Positions 25,862 through 35,058 of a stretch of 64,000 bases of DNA are shown piece after piece. Numbering within the stretch: the stretch's first letter is position 1; each line of letters starts with the position of its first letter. The notes under the pieces were generated by a model that did not search any database, was not told where the DNA came from, and worked only from the letters and a program-made list of their open reading frames with translations. Origin of the DNA: Tyzzerella sp963558545 (GTDB lineage: Bacteria; Bacillota; Clostridia; Lachnospirales; CAG-274); contig NZ_CAUWHO010000009.1 of NCBI RefSeq assembly GCF_963558545.1, forward strand, positions 1 through 64,000. Direction: 5' to 3'. A program made the translations under genes and the position numbers.

Positions 25862-28800
25862 TTATTTACCGTTAATTTTATTTTTAACATAATTTAAAAG
25901 AATGTTAGACACCTCTGCACGTGTTACAATCTCTTTTGGTTTTGAAAATATTTCTGAGCTAGAGGATATAATTCCATTTTGTAAAGCCCAGTTTACACTT
26001 TCATAAGCCCAAGGAGAAACATTTTCTAAATCTGTATTATTTGTAATTTCTACATATGTTTCATCTCCACTAAGTTTATGAAGCATAACTGCTAATTGTT
26101 CTTTTGTTATATGTGTATTTGGAGAAAAGTTTCCATTTCCAAATCCGTTTATAATACCATTATTAGATGCCCATACAACTGCATCTGCAAAATAATCTGA
26201 TTTGTTTACATCTAAAAATACATTTTTTTCTGTAGCAACTGGCCTATCTTCCAAACGATATAAAACTTCTGCAAACATACCTCTTGTCATAGAAGCTTCT
26301 GGTGAAAATTTATCTTTTGTTGTACCAAAAAATAGCTCACGGCTTGTTACAAAATCTACTGATTCGCTATACCAATCATTTTTAGAAACATCTTTAAAGC
26401 TTTTGCTATTATCATATACTTCTATTGTTGCACTTTTATCTAGGTTAACTAATAATCCCTCTTCTGTAGCATATGAATATTTAATAGGCTTTTTATTACC
26501 ATTTTCATCTACAATAAATGATACCATTTTATTACTATTATCAATACCTTTAATAATAACTGTTTGTGGTTTATCATTTGGTATAACTACATTTGAAACT
26601 ATTTTACCATCTGGTGTTATTTGTGCTTCTGCAACAATTTTAGTTTTATTTTCTGTTGTTTGTACTGTATTTTGTGGTTGTTGTGTTGTATTTTGGCTAC
26701 TAGAAATAACTGCTCCTCCAGAAGAGAATTGTCCTCCACCTAAACTACTACTAGTAACATTTATGCTACATTTTGCTATATGCTCTCCATTCCTTGTCTT
26801 TACAAATATAGTAGCATTACCTTCTTTTTTGGCAACCACTTTAATAGTATTTTCATTAATTTCTTCAATATATACTGCATCTCCTTCTACACTCCAAGAA
26901 ACTGTTTTGTCACTTGCATTTTCTGGTAACACAGTAGCTTTAATATTAGTGGTATCTCCAACATTAAGATTTATATTATTCTTATCTAAAACAATATTAT
27001 CTGTATTTATATTATTTTGTATATATTTTGCAACTATATTTACGTTATTAGCTGGCATTTTAAATGTTGTTGTTAAACTATTTGGTGAATTAAATACAAC
27101 ACCACTAGAAGTAGATGTCCATTCTACAAATTCTTTTCCATCAATTTTGTCAGCAACTATTTCAACAATTTCGCCCTCTTTTGCTGTTGTTTTATTAGCT
27201 ATACCATTTTCTATATTTATTGTATAACTATTGTCTGCATCAGATGGCTCAATAATAAGCTTTCCAGCTACAAAAGTTACATCATAATTTGGGTTTATTC
27301 TTTCTGGTAATACGCCAATATATATATCATATTCACCTGGATTTGATATATTATGTTGTTCGTACCCCATTTTAACTGGGCCAATATCATTAACATCTTT
27401 AGCATCAATACTATAATGTATATTTAATTCTGGTTTTGTAATATCCATAGGGCTTTGTCCAGCTTTAATTGTTTGAGATTTTGCTGTAACTGTAACAGGT
27501 TTTTGTGTTATTTTAAAGTTGGTTGATGTTTCTCCTATAGAGTCTGCAGTATCAATTTTTACACTAATTCTATAATCACCAGCATTTATTGGCTTATCTC
27601 CACCAAGACTTTTATTATTTGTTATATCATAAAATTTAACTTGAAATTGGTTATTTTCATACCCATCTACAGACCAAGAATCATATCCATTTCCACTATA
27701 AACAATATTAGGTGCATTAAGTTTAAGATTTATTGGTGTTTTATCTGTTATCTTAAAGTTATATTCAATTATTAAATCCTTGTAATTATCATATGTAAGT
27801 TCAATAGGAATTGAAAATTCTTTTACATTTATATTATTTTTTAATTTAAATTTTAATATGTTATTATCTACATCTATTGTTGGTACTGTTTCAAAAAGTA
27901 CATCACTATTAGCTATATTTCCCACTTGTTTAGTTTTAGGTGTAACACCTTTTGGCAAATGTGATGAGAAATTAATACTAAAATCAACTTGATTTGATTT
28001 TATAACCTCTGTTGGTTTTATAAGCTCTGATAAAGTTGCTTTTAAGATTTCTACATTTGCTGGCACTCCTGTAAATTCTTGCCCTTCTAATTCGTACCAT
28101 TTTGCACTATCTCCAGTTAACTTAAGCTCTTTTATATCAGCTATATTGTATATCCCAACGTCTGCTTTAGCAACAGTAGCTTTCCCTCTTAATTTAGCTC
28201 CAGCTAAATCATTATTATTCCATTCAACATCTTGTATATTTGTTTCTTTTGTAGTTCCGTCATATACAAAATTTTCTAATACAACATTTTTAATATTATC
28301 TTTATTTATTGTAGCCTTGTTTAAAACTACACTAACCTCTTTAGACTGTCCGTTAAGTTCATCACTTCCACCATATGTAGCAGTTACTGTCCCTTGTCCT
28401 ATTTGTATAATATTGCTTTTTGTATTATATATAAAATGTGCTTGTCCATTAACAACAGGTACTTTTCCTAAAACTTTATCTCCATATTTAAACTCAACTT
28501 CATTTTTTTCTACACTACGAGCAAATCTCCTACTATTAGGATTAGCTTTTGCTTTAAATGTAAATTTTATTTCTTCTCCATATGTATATTCTTCTTTATC
28601 TCTTGTAAATTCTAAATGAGCATCTACTTTTCCTATTTCAAATTCTTTATTTAAAGTTCCTTTATATTTTCCAATACCGTCAATTTTTACTTTAGCTTTT
28701 CTATCTTCAGTTGTTATATTTATATTATTTTCATAAGTTACAATAAAGTCTGTATTTTCTTCTAATGTTTGACCATCTAAAGTAACTTGGATAACAGGTT

Positions 28801-30712
28801 TAATTTCTTTTCCTGTATATGTTTGTGTTGGTATTTGAGAAACAACTGCATTATCTATTGATTTTGCTCCCGTATTGTCAGGATTTTTATGAACAGTTAA
28901 ATCCATTTCAGCTTTTTTCATTCCTATTAGTTGTTCTACTGATGAATTTTTAATCTCATCTTCAAAGTCTAGACTTTTATTCTCATCTATCATAAAAAGT
29001 ACTTTGTACTTGCCTACTAATGATTCAGGTGTAAATGTTGCTGCTTGGAAATAGTATGTTCCATACTTTTCTTGGTCATTTGCAAGGTAAAGTTCTATTT
29101 CACTTTCCCAATTTTCAGCCTTATTTTCATAATCTTTAATTGGTATTACAGCAGCATACACTTGTGGATTATATTCTACATTATTTATATCTAAACATTT
29201 TATAACGTGTTTATAGTGCTTTGGATTACCATTATCACCATTATTATCTATAAGTTCATTTAAAAATACTGATGTAGGTCCAGACACAATCTCCATACTT
29301 CCAAATACTCTATCTTCAGGGGCAATCTCTTTTTCCACTTGCAAGTTATTACCCACTTGTTTAATTTTGTACCCTGTATGTAAAGGGTTTAAAGAAAATT
29401 TACCATTACTTTCGTTCTTGCAAATTATATAATCTTTATTTTCTTGTAAATTTCCGGCATCAGCAATAGTATTCCCCCAAGTTTTAAATACTGTTTTTCC
29501 AGAAATATTACCATCTATAATAAGTGTATCGTTAGAATCAAGTATTAAATTTCCATTACTTTCAAAATTACCTTTAATTCTTGTTCCAAACATATTTCTA
29601 AGGTTTAATGTAGAATCTTTCTCAATTTTAATATTTTTTATTACTGCCCCATCATCAGTAGGAAATGGCTCATAAACTGCATTACCCTTTAACTCTATGT
29701 TTTCAACATCTTTTACTTTAATCCCTGTAGTAACTATATCTCTAACTACAAGTGTTGTTTTATCATTACCAAAAATTTCCATATTGCCACTTAGTGAAAC
29801 ACCCTTTGCTCCTCTAAGTTCTATTAAAACATTACCTGTATTTTTTGTAGCGTTTATGCCCTCTCTTACAATTGTTTTATAATCTAAAGAGATAGTTGTA
29901 TTTCCATTATATGGAACCATACCATAATTACCAGATTCATTACCTGTGTAAATAGCTTTTATTTTTGTATTAGAGTTAGCTCTTTCAACTGTAAATTGAG
30001 CGTGGTTACCTATTTTACTTGAGCTAGTATTTTTATATGCTCCTGCATATATTTCAGGTAAAAGTTCATCTTCCTGACTTCCAAAACCACCTAAAGAGCC
30101 TCCTGCACCTTTTGTATAACAGTTTACATTTTCAAATATAAGGCTATGACCTGCAAGAAAAATCTCTCTATGCCCTACACCACCAATAGCACTCGAAGAT
30201 ATAAAATTAAGCTCTATATCTTTAAATCTAACATTATCCCCTGTAAGTTGAATAGGAGAACGAAATACTAAGGCTGCATCTGTTCCAGCTTTTCCTTCAA
30301 TAGTTACATTACCAGGAAATTCTACTGGAATTAAATTATCATCTGCTTGTCCAGATGAGTCGTTTAATACAGTTATTGATTTTGTTACAACTATGTGATT
30401 GTTCCCCTTTTTTAATTCCCTCATAAAATCATTGTATGTACTAACTTCAACCTTATTTACTGCATTAATTTTTTCTTCAAATAAATTTTCTTTATTTTTT
30501 TCTTTTACTTCTACAACTTCGTTTTCATCATATTCTAATGTATCATCATTTTGTACTAAGCTATCATTTTCATCAACAAAGCTTTTAAACTGTTTTAATT
30601 CTTCTTCTGTTAAAAATGATAGTTCATCTTTTGCATATGCAATAGACCCCCCAAAGTGGCTTGATGCCAAAATAACTGCTAATGTTGCAACAAGACTTTT
30701 TTTATTTTCCAA
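25862..30712 (-). CDS. Large secreted SLH-anchored surface protein
   Basis: 1616 residues. A signal peptide (1-27, ending AYA before KDE) is followed by an acidic linker and a parallel beta-helix-like region (about 85-480). Several bacterial Ig-like modules come next: a YDG-type stretch (FVYDGTTKETNI), an MBG-type stretch (KPVTVTAKSQTIKAGQ), an InlB-repeat-like unit and a Big_2 domain (LNVGDTTNIKATVLPENA). Three SLH repeats (about 1437-1616, the last with VTRAEVSNILL) should bind pyruvylated cell-wall polymer. It is probably an adhesin or surface-layer-associated protein. The start is a TTG with AAGGGGAAAGG upstream. It has its own promoter and terminator. Confidence 0.88.
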   Translation of the reverse strand: MENKKSLVATLAVILASSHFGGSIAYAKDELSFLTEEELKQFKSFVDENDSLVQNDDTLEYDENEVVEVKEKNKENLFEEKINAVNKVEVSTYNDFMRELKKGNNHIVVTKSITVLNDSSGQADDNLIPVEFPGNVTIEGKAGTDAALVFRSPIQLTGDNVRFKDIELNFISSSAIGGVGHREIFLAGHSLIFENVNCYTKGAGGSLGGFGSQEDELLPEIYAGAYKNTSSSKIGNHAQFTVERANSNTKIKAIYTGNESGNYGMVPYNGNTTISLDYKTIVREGINATKNTGNVLIELRGAKGVSLSGNMEIFGNDKTTLVVRDIVTTGIKVKDVENIELKGNAVYEPFPTDDGAVIKNIKIEKDSTLNLRNMFGTRIKGNFESNGNLILDSNDTLIIDGNISGKTVFKTWGNTIADAGNLQENKDYIICKNESNGKFSLNPLHTGYKIKQVGNNLQVEKEIAPEDRVFGSMEIVSGPTSVFLNELIDNNGDNGNPKHYKHVIKCLDINNVEYNPQVYAAVIPIKDYENKAENWESEIELYLANDQEKYGTYYFQAATFTPESLVGKYKVLFMIDENKSLDFEDEIKNSSVEQLIGMKKAEMDLTVHKNPDNTGAKSIDNAVVSQIPTQTYTGKEIKPVIQVTLDGQTLEENTDFIVTYENNINITTEDRKAKVKIDGIGKYKGTLNKEFEIGKVDAHLEFTRDKEEYTYGEEIKFTFKAKANPNSRRFARSVEKNEVEFKYGDKVLGKVPVVNGQAHFIYNTKSNIIQIGQGTVTATYGGSDELNGQSKEVSVVLNKATINKDNIKNVVLENFVYDGTTKETNIQDVEWNNNDLAGAKLRGKATVAKADVGIYNIADIKELKLTGDSAKWYELEGQEFTGVPANVEILKATLSELIKPTEVIKSNQVDFSINFSSHLPKGVTPKTKQVGNIANSDVLFETVPTIDVDNNILKFKLKNNINVKEFSIPIELTYDNYKDLIIEYNFKITDKTPINLKLNAPNIVYSGNGYDSWSVDGYENNQFQVKFYDITNNKSLGGDKPINAGDYRISVKIDTADSIGETSTNFKITQKPVTVTAKSQTIKAGQSPMDITKPELNIHYSIDAKDVNDIGPVKMGYEQHNISNPGEYDIYIGVLPERINPNYDVTFVAGKLIIEPSDADNSYTINIENGIANKTTAKEGEIVEIVADKIDGKEFVEWTSTSSGVVFNSPNSLTTTFKMPANNVNIVAKYIQNNINTDNIVLDKNNINLNVGDTTNIKATVLPENASDKTVSWSVEGDAVYIEEINENTIKVVAKKEGNATIFVKTRNGEHIAKCSINVTSSSLGGGQFSSGGAVISSSQNTTQQPQNTVQTTENKTKIVAEAQITPDGKIVSNVVIPNDKPQTVIIKGIDNSNKMVSFIVDENGNKKPIKYSYATEEGLLVNLDKSATIEVYDNSKSFKDVSKNDWYSESVDFVTSRELFFGTTKDKFSPEASMTRGMFAEVLYRLEDRPVATEKNVFLDVNKSDYFADAVVWASNNGIINGFGNGNFSPNTHITKEQLAVMLHKLSGDETYVEITNNTDLENVSPWAYESVNWALQNGIISSSSEIFSKPKEIVTRAEVSNILLNYVKNKINGK

Positions 30713-30808
30713 AATACCTTTCCCCTTTCAAGTTATGTTTTATATTGTATAATTTTATTAACTTTTTAAAGTTAATATTTAACTTGTAACAATATTTTAT
30801 ATATTTAA

Positions 30809-30837
30809 ATTATATACTGTAACATACTAAGTGTCAA
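30809..30837 (-). promoter_or_regulatory. Perfect consensus sigma-A promoter of the SLH gene
   Basis: On the minus strand TTGACA (30832-30837), 17 bases, TATAAT (30809-30814). It leaves an untranslated leader of about 90 bases that contains a small hairpin around TTAACTTTAAAAAGTTAA. Confidence 0.85.
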
Positions 30838-30871
30838 TAATTTTACCATTAAATGTAACTGTTATATGCCA

Positions 30872-30909
30872 AAAAAAGACAAAATTATAAATATACATTT
30901 GTCTTTTTT
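30872..30909 (-). terminator. Terminator of the cobalamin operon
   Basis: AAAAAAGACAAA (30872-30883) and its exact complement (30898-30909) form a 12-bp stem whose minus-strand 3' side is a T-run. It lies 14 bases after the cobQ stop and before the SLH promoter. Confidence 0.7.
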
Positions 30910-30923
30910 AGTATTAAATAAAA

Positions 30924-31793
30924 TTAATTTAATATATTATATATTTTTTGCATATTAAGATTTTCTCTAAAATTGGTTGCCAATAAATCAAACTCTTTAT
31001 TTAAATAACTTATATAATTTTCTTCTGTTTTATTATGTAACCTACTTAATAAAAGTTCTTTTGTTTTCATAATACCATTATCTACAAGGCTATCTTCGTC
31101 TTCAATATTTATATCAAAATATGGTAATACACCTAAAACATCTTTTTTACAAATATCCTCAATAATACTTACACCATCTTTAAAATATTTAGCATCACCT
31201 TTAAATTTATTTATGACAACACCTTTTACAAGGTTTTGTTCATCTTTAGACATAAGATTTATTGTTCCATATAAAAATGCAAAAATACCACCTCTTGATA
31301 TATCAGACAATAAGATTACTGGAGAATTTACTTTTTTAGCAAATCCCATATTTACAATATCACTTTTAATAAGGTTAAGCTCAACAGGACTTCCTGCACC
31401 TTCTATAACAACAATGTCGTGTTCATCACAAAGGCTATTAAATGATATTATAGCTTGGTTAAAAAAATCCCCTTTTATATCCTCATAACTAAATCTATCC
31501 ATATTACCCTTATATTCACCATTTAAATAAACTTCTGTATTATTATTACTTGGTAATAATAATATTGGATTCATTCTATAATCTGGTTTTATATTACAGG
31601 CATATGCACATATAGCTTGAGAACGTGCTATTTTTTTACCATCATTTAGTATGTGAATATTAGATGACATATTTTGTACCTTAAATGGTGCTACATTATA
31701 TCCATCTTGTGTAAAAATTCTACATAAAGCTGTAGAAAATATAGATTTTCCAACACCAGATGATGTACCTTGTACCATTATTATTTTTGCCAT
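30924..31793 (-). CDS. cobQ: Cobyric acid synthase lacking its amidotransferase domain
   Basis: 289 residues; CobQ/CbiP proteins normally have about 500. The N-terminal dethiobiotin-synthetase-like ATPase domain is complete: IIMVQGTSSGVGKSIFSTAL, APFKVQNMSSN, VVIEGAGSPVELNL and KGVVINKFKGD. Soon after the usual EDEDSLVD segment (about residue 238) the glutamine amidotransferase domain should begin, but it is missing. The sequence instead passes to a tail (LLATNFRENLNMQKIYNIL) that matches the extreme C-terminus of full-length CobQ. This looks like an in-frame deletion of about 200 residues. The full enzyme amidates four carboxyl groups of the corrin ring; this form could not use glutamine itself. 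It is the last gene of the riboswitch operon, 8 bases after btuF. Confidence 0.82.
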   Translation of the reverse strand: MAKIIMVQGTSSGVGKSIFSTALCRIFTQDGYNVAPFKVQNMSSNIHILNDGKKIARSQAICAYACNIKPDYRMNPILLLPSNNNTEVYLNGEYKGNMDRFSYEDIKGDFFNQAIISFNSLCDEHDIVVIEGAGSPVELNLIKSDIVNMGFAKKVNSPVILLSDISRGGIFAFLYGTINLMSKDEQNLVKGVVINKFKGDAKYFKDGVSIIEDICKKDVLGVLPYFDINIEDEDSLVDNGIMKTKELLLSRLHNKTEENYISYLNKEFDLLATNFRENLNMQKIYNILN

Positions 31794-31801
31794 TTTATCA
31801 C

Positions 31802-32779
31802 CTATTTTTGTAGCTCTGGATATAATGCCTTAGCTATATTTTCAAAAGCTTGTATAGAATTTTCATTTGCTCTTGCACTTGTATTTTGTTCTATTACATA
31901 TACTCTATCATTTTTAACTGCATCTATATTTTCCCAACCTGCTCTATTTTTTATCTCTTCAGTTACATTTTCTATATAATCTGCATTAGTTATTATAACA
32001 CTAGGATTTTTAGCAACTACTTGTTCTTCAGATACTGGTAACCAACCTTCTTGGTCATCAAATATATTTTTTGCACCTAATAAATTAAGCATATCATTTA
32101 AAAATGTATCTTTACCAAATGTATAAGCCTCTGGCATAGGAGATGTTTCAAAGTATACACTTATAGGTTCATCTATTTTTAAACTTTCTATTTCTTTTAA
32201 AATAGAGTTAATCTTCTCATCATATTCGCTTACTATTTTTTTAGCCTCTTCCTCTTTTTTTGTAACTTTACCTATATATAATATATCTTCTTTTATTCCA
32301 TCTATACTTGTAGATGTAGGAACAACTGTTACAAAAGCACCCATTTCTACCATTGGAGAAAATGGGTCTGTACCCTTAGATTTACTCATACCAGTACCAA
32401 AAATAATATCTGGTTGGATAGAAACTATATTTTCTGCATCTGGGTTCATAATATCAAATATTGGTAAATCTTTGTTTACACCTTCAACTTTTATAGAATA
32501 TTTATCAACTGCTACAAGATTATCTGTAAGTCCTAAATTTATTAAAGTTTCTGTTATGCTAGGTGCTAAAGATATTATTTTATCTGTTTTTTCTGGTAAA
32601 ACTATTTCGTTACCTTCTCTGTCTAAAACCTTACCATTGTCTTTATTACTATCTGATGTACTCTCCAAACTTGATGTACTTTGTTTATCATCTTGTTTTG
32701 TAGTATTATCACCACAACCAGATAACATAGTTGCTAACATAATAGCAAAAATCAAAATAAGCTTTTTAAAACTTTTCAT
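31802..32779 (-). CDS. btuF: BtuF-type cobalamin/corrinoid-binding lipoprotein
   Basis: 325 residues. A lipoprotein signal (ILIFAIMLATMLSGC, Cys22) is followed by a Ser/Lys/Asp-rich linker and a class III periplasmic-binding fold (TDKIISLAPSITETLINLGL; then the GWLPVSEEQVVAKNPSVII half). Such proteins capture cobalamin, cobinamide or iron chelates for an ABC importer. The riboswitch operon points to corrinoids. No permease or ATPase gene is alongside, so those must be elsewhere. AGGAGG lies 8 bases before the ATG. Confidence 0.85.
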   Translation of the reverse strand: MKSFKKLILIFAIMLATMLSGCGDNTTKQDDKQSTSSLESTSDSNKDNGKVLDREGNEIVLPEKTDKIISLAPSITETLINLGLTDNLVAVDKYSIKVEGVNKDLPIFDIMNPDAENIVSIQPDIIFGTGMSKSKGTDPFSPMVEMGAFVTVVPTSTSIDGIKEDILYIGKVTKKEEEAKKIVSEYDEKINSILKEIESLKIDEPISVYFETSPMPEAYTFGKDTFLNDMLNLLGAKNIFDDQEGWLPVSEEQVVAKNPSVIITNADYIENVTEEIKNRAGWENIDAVKNDRVYVIEQNTSARANENSIQAFENIAKALYPELQK

Positions 32780-32791
32780 TACTTATTCCTC

Positions 32792-33391
32792 CTAAATTTG
32801 TTTATAATTTTTATGTTTATTTTTAAAGAATATAGCATACCCTCTGCCATATGTTGGCAACCAATCATAAAAACTTTTATTTTCTTTAAATAAATAACTC
32901 ATTATGATAGATATTACCCCACTATGACAAACTATTGCTACATCTCTAATATCATTTTTTATACAATGTTCAATTAAGTTATTAAACCCTTTAATAACTC
33001 TGTTTTTAAACTGCTCTTTGCTCTCACCATTAGGTACTTTATTTTTTTCTATATCTGTAATCCAATTTTGGTAATTTTTATTATTTTTTAATTGCTCATA
33101 ACTTTTAAGCTCAAATTCTCCAAAATTCATTTCTTTAAAATGTTCATCTATTATGTAATCTACATTTCCAAATAATATATTTAAAGTTTGTGTAGTTCTT
33201 TTAAGGCCACTTGTTATAAAAAGATTAGATTTTTTATATTCTACTTTATTTTTTAATAATTCAAGCTCTCTTATACCATCTTTACTTAGCTCTATATCAG
33301 AAAAACCATAATACAATTTTTGCTCATTAGCATAAGTCTTTCCGTGTCTTATTAAACTAATTTTTATTTTAACTCCATTGGTATCCCACAA
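32792..33391 (-). CDS. cobC: Histidine phosphatase, probable alpha-ribazole phosphatase
   Basis: About 199 residues of the histidine phosphatase superfamily. It has the catalytic LIRHGKT near the N-terminus, a downstream acidic partner in FKEMNFGEFE, and the second histidine in IVCHSGVISIIM. In cobalamin clusters this family member removes the 5'-phosphate from alpha-ribazole phosphate or from the cobalamin phosphate product. The only good start I see is a TTG at 33391 with AAGGTGG 10 bases upstream, so the gene overlaps the end of the preceding one by 28 bases. Confidence 0.82.
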   Translation of the reverse strand: MWDTNGVKIKISLIRHGKTYANEQKLYYGFSDIELSKDGIRELELLKNKVEYKKSNLFITSGLKRTTQTLNILFGNVDYIIDEHFKEMNFGEFELKSYEQLKNNKNYQNWITDIEKNKVPNGESKEQFKNRVIKGFNNLIEHCIKNDIRDVAIVCHSGVISIIMSYLFKENKSFYDWLPTYGRGYAIFFKNKHKNYKQI

Positions 33392-33744
33392 AATAATCTA
33401 ACCACCTTATCGCTGTTTTTTGATATTATAGATAGACAATGCCCTATATTTTCTCGAAAAATACGCATCTCATAATCTATTGGTACTATACCACAGGATA
33501 TATCTTCACAAGTTATTATTTTATCTTTAAATTTATCTATATTAGCTTTTATGTAAAATATAGGGTCTTTATTATTTTTTATCATAGCAAAAATAAATTT
33601 ATCTATATTAGCTATAATTTTTCTATTAAAGTCTATCCTTATATCTTCTTGGCTACAAAAAAATACATCATCATATTTTATATCAAATTTTTCTCTAGCA
33701 AAATCTAATTTACCTTGGTAAGCTCCACCTATAATAAGTATCAT
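33364..33744 (-). CDS. Short CobU-like P-loop protein
   Basis: 126 residues, starting at 33744 behind GGGAGGG. The N-terminus holds a P-loop variant, IGGAYQGK. The C-terminus, GIVPIDYEMRIFRENIGH and RLFCGIPMELK, matches the conserved end of CobU/CobP (adenosylcobinamide kinase / phosphate guanylyltransferase). It is much shorter than CobU (about 180) and lacks the usual centre. A complete-looking cobU homologue lies two genes upstream, so this may be a divergent paralogue with a separate or helper role. It belongs to the riboswitch operon. Confidence 0.72.
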   Translation of the reverse strand: MILIIGGAYQGKLDFAREKFDIKYDDVFFCSQEDIRIDFNRKIIANIDKFIFAMIKNNKDPIFYIKANIDKFKDKIITCEDISCGIVPIDYEMRIFRENIGHCLSIISKNSDKVVRLFCGIPMELK

Positions 33745-33761
33745 AAAACCCTCCCATATGT

Positions 33762-34499
33762 TTATAATATAGCTAAAAAAACTATTGCAGTTATAGAGCC
33801 TGTTGTTATTATAAACCCACATAAATCTCCAGATATTCCATTTAAATTTTTAATACAAAATCTTGCAAAAATAATGCAAGCTATTATATCTATAATTATT
33901 ATTTTAGCTACACCTAAAAAATATCCCAAAGTAAAAAATACTATTAATATTAATAAAATAATAAAAAAGTGATTATTGTCTAAATTTCTTTTAAAACTTG
34001 CAATAAATCCCTCCTTAGATGTAGCATTAGTTTTTATAATAAACAGGCTTGTAACTCCTCTTGAAAATATAGGTATAAATATTAAAGATACAAGATTTTT
34101 TTCAAACTCTAAAATTTCATAAATAGAAAAATAAGCTAAAAATGCTAGTATTAAAATGCCTATTACTGCAAAAGCACCTACGTGAGAATCTTTCAATATT
34201 TTATACTTTTTTTCCAAACTTGCTCTAGAAAATATAGCATCGCAAGTATCCATATACCCATCTATATGTATACAACCACTTAAAAATAAAGGTATTAAAC
34301 ATATTATTATTGTTTTAATACTATGTGGTATAGATAAAATAGTAAAAATACTAGCAGTCAGAAACCATATTAATCCTATTATAAACCCTACAAATGGTAA
34401 TGATACAATAATATAAGGAAAATTTTTTTCGTCCCATTTTACATTTGATATAGGTATTGTTGTATACATAGAAAAAGCCATTAAAATTCCTCTTAACAT
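33762..34499 (-). CDS. cobS: CobS, adenosylcobinamide-GDP ribazoletransferase
   Basis: 245 residues with about seven membrane spans. The metal-binding motif GCIHIDGYMDTCDAIFS and the following KILKDSHVGAFA are typical of CobS, which joins alpha-ribazole to adenosylcobinamide-GDP at the membrane. The ATG at 34499 overlaps the cobU stop and gives the usual family N-terminus. An ATG six codons later has a better ribosome site (AAGAGGA), so the start is uncertain by six residues. Confidence 0.93.
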   Translation of the reverse strand: MLRGILMAFSMYTTIPISNVKWDEKNFPYIIVSLPFVGFIIGLIWFLTASIFTILSIPHSIKTIIICLIPLFLSGCIHIDGYMDTCDAIFSRASLEKKYKILKDSHVGAFAVIGILILAFLAYFSIYEILEFEKNLVSLIFIPIFSRGVTSLFIIKTNATSKEGFIASFKRNLDNNHFFIILLILIVFFTLGYFLGVAKIIIIDIIACIIFARFCIKNLNGISGDLCGFIITTGSITAIVFLAIL

Positions 34500-35050
34500 A
34501 ACTTTATTTCTTCAACTCTCTCTCTACCTTTATGTACTATAATATTGTTATAGCACACTTCTATTAAAATATCTGATATTTTAGCACATCTTCTATCTAT
34601 AAAAGCTAAACCTTTTTTATATTTATTAGTTATGCTATCATACTTTATACTATCAGAAAAAATATAATCCGATACTATAATTACATTTTTCATCTTTGGT
34701 ATTATATATAGTAAATCATTTATAATATTTTTATAAGCATCATCTATTACCTCGTTGTTAATAAACATTTCATTAGCTAAAAGTGCTGTCATACTATCTA
34801 TCAAAAATGTTCCCTCTAAGTTACATTTTTTTTCTATCTCTCTTATATTAGTTGGTATTTCTATAGTTTCAAAAAATAGATGCTCTCTGTCTTTTTTATG
34901 TTTTATTATTCTCTTTTTATCTTCTTCATCTAATGGACTCATTGTAGCTATATAGTAAAAAGGCTTGTTATCCTCTTTTAATGAATATGCAATTTTTTCT
35001 GCTATGCTAGATTTACCATTTTTACAACCACCAGAAATATATACTACCAT
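34493..35050 (-). CDS. cobU: CobU-type adenosylcobinamide kinase / guanylyltransferase
   Basis: 185 residues. The P-loop at the N-terminus is YISGGCKNGKSS, followed by YIATMSPLDEEDKKRIIKHK with the histidine region in KKDREHLFFETIEIP, and LIDSMTALLANEMF. The C-terminal half differs from classical CobU, lacking the VPxxxxxRxFRxxxG segment, which is instead found in the short protein two genes downstream. It should phosphorylate adenosylcobinamide and add GMP. TAGGAG precedes the ATG, and the end overlaps cobS. Confidence 0.82.
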   Translation of the reverse strand: MVVYISGGCKNGKSSIAEKIAYSLKEDNKPFYYIATMSPLDEEDKKRIIKHKKDREHLFFETIEIPTNIREIEKKCNLEGTFLIDSMTALLANEMFINNEVIDDAYKNIINDLLYIIPKMKNVIIVSDYIFSDSIKYDSITNKYKKGLAFIDRRCAKISDILIEVCYNNIIVHKGRERVEEIKLC

Positions 35051-35058
35051 AAAAACTC

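Noticed and set aside
26202..27227. Long open frame of 341 codons on the plus strand inside the SLH gene
   Set aside because: It is antisense to a well-supported SLH/Ig-like coding sequence with signal peptide, ribosome site, promoter and terminator, and its hydrophobic Leu/Ser/Thr-rich translation looks like a shadow.
30924..31793. ParA/MinD-type or dethiobiotin synthetase identity for the short CobQ
   Set aside because: The P-loop context (QGTSSGVGKS), QNMSSN, EGAGSPVELNL and the C-terminal tail match CobQ, and it sits in a cobalamin riboswitch operon.
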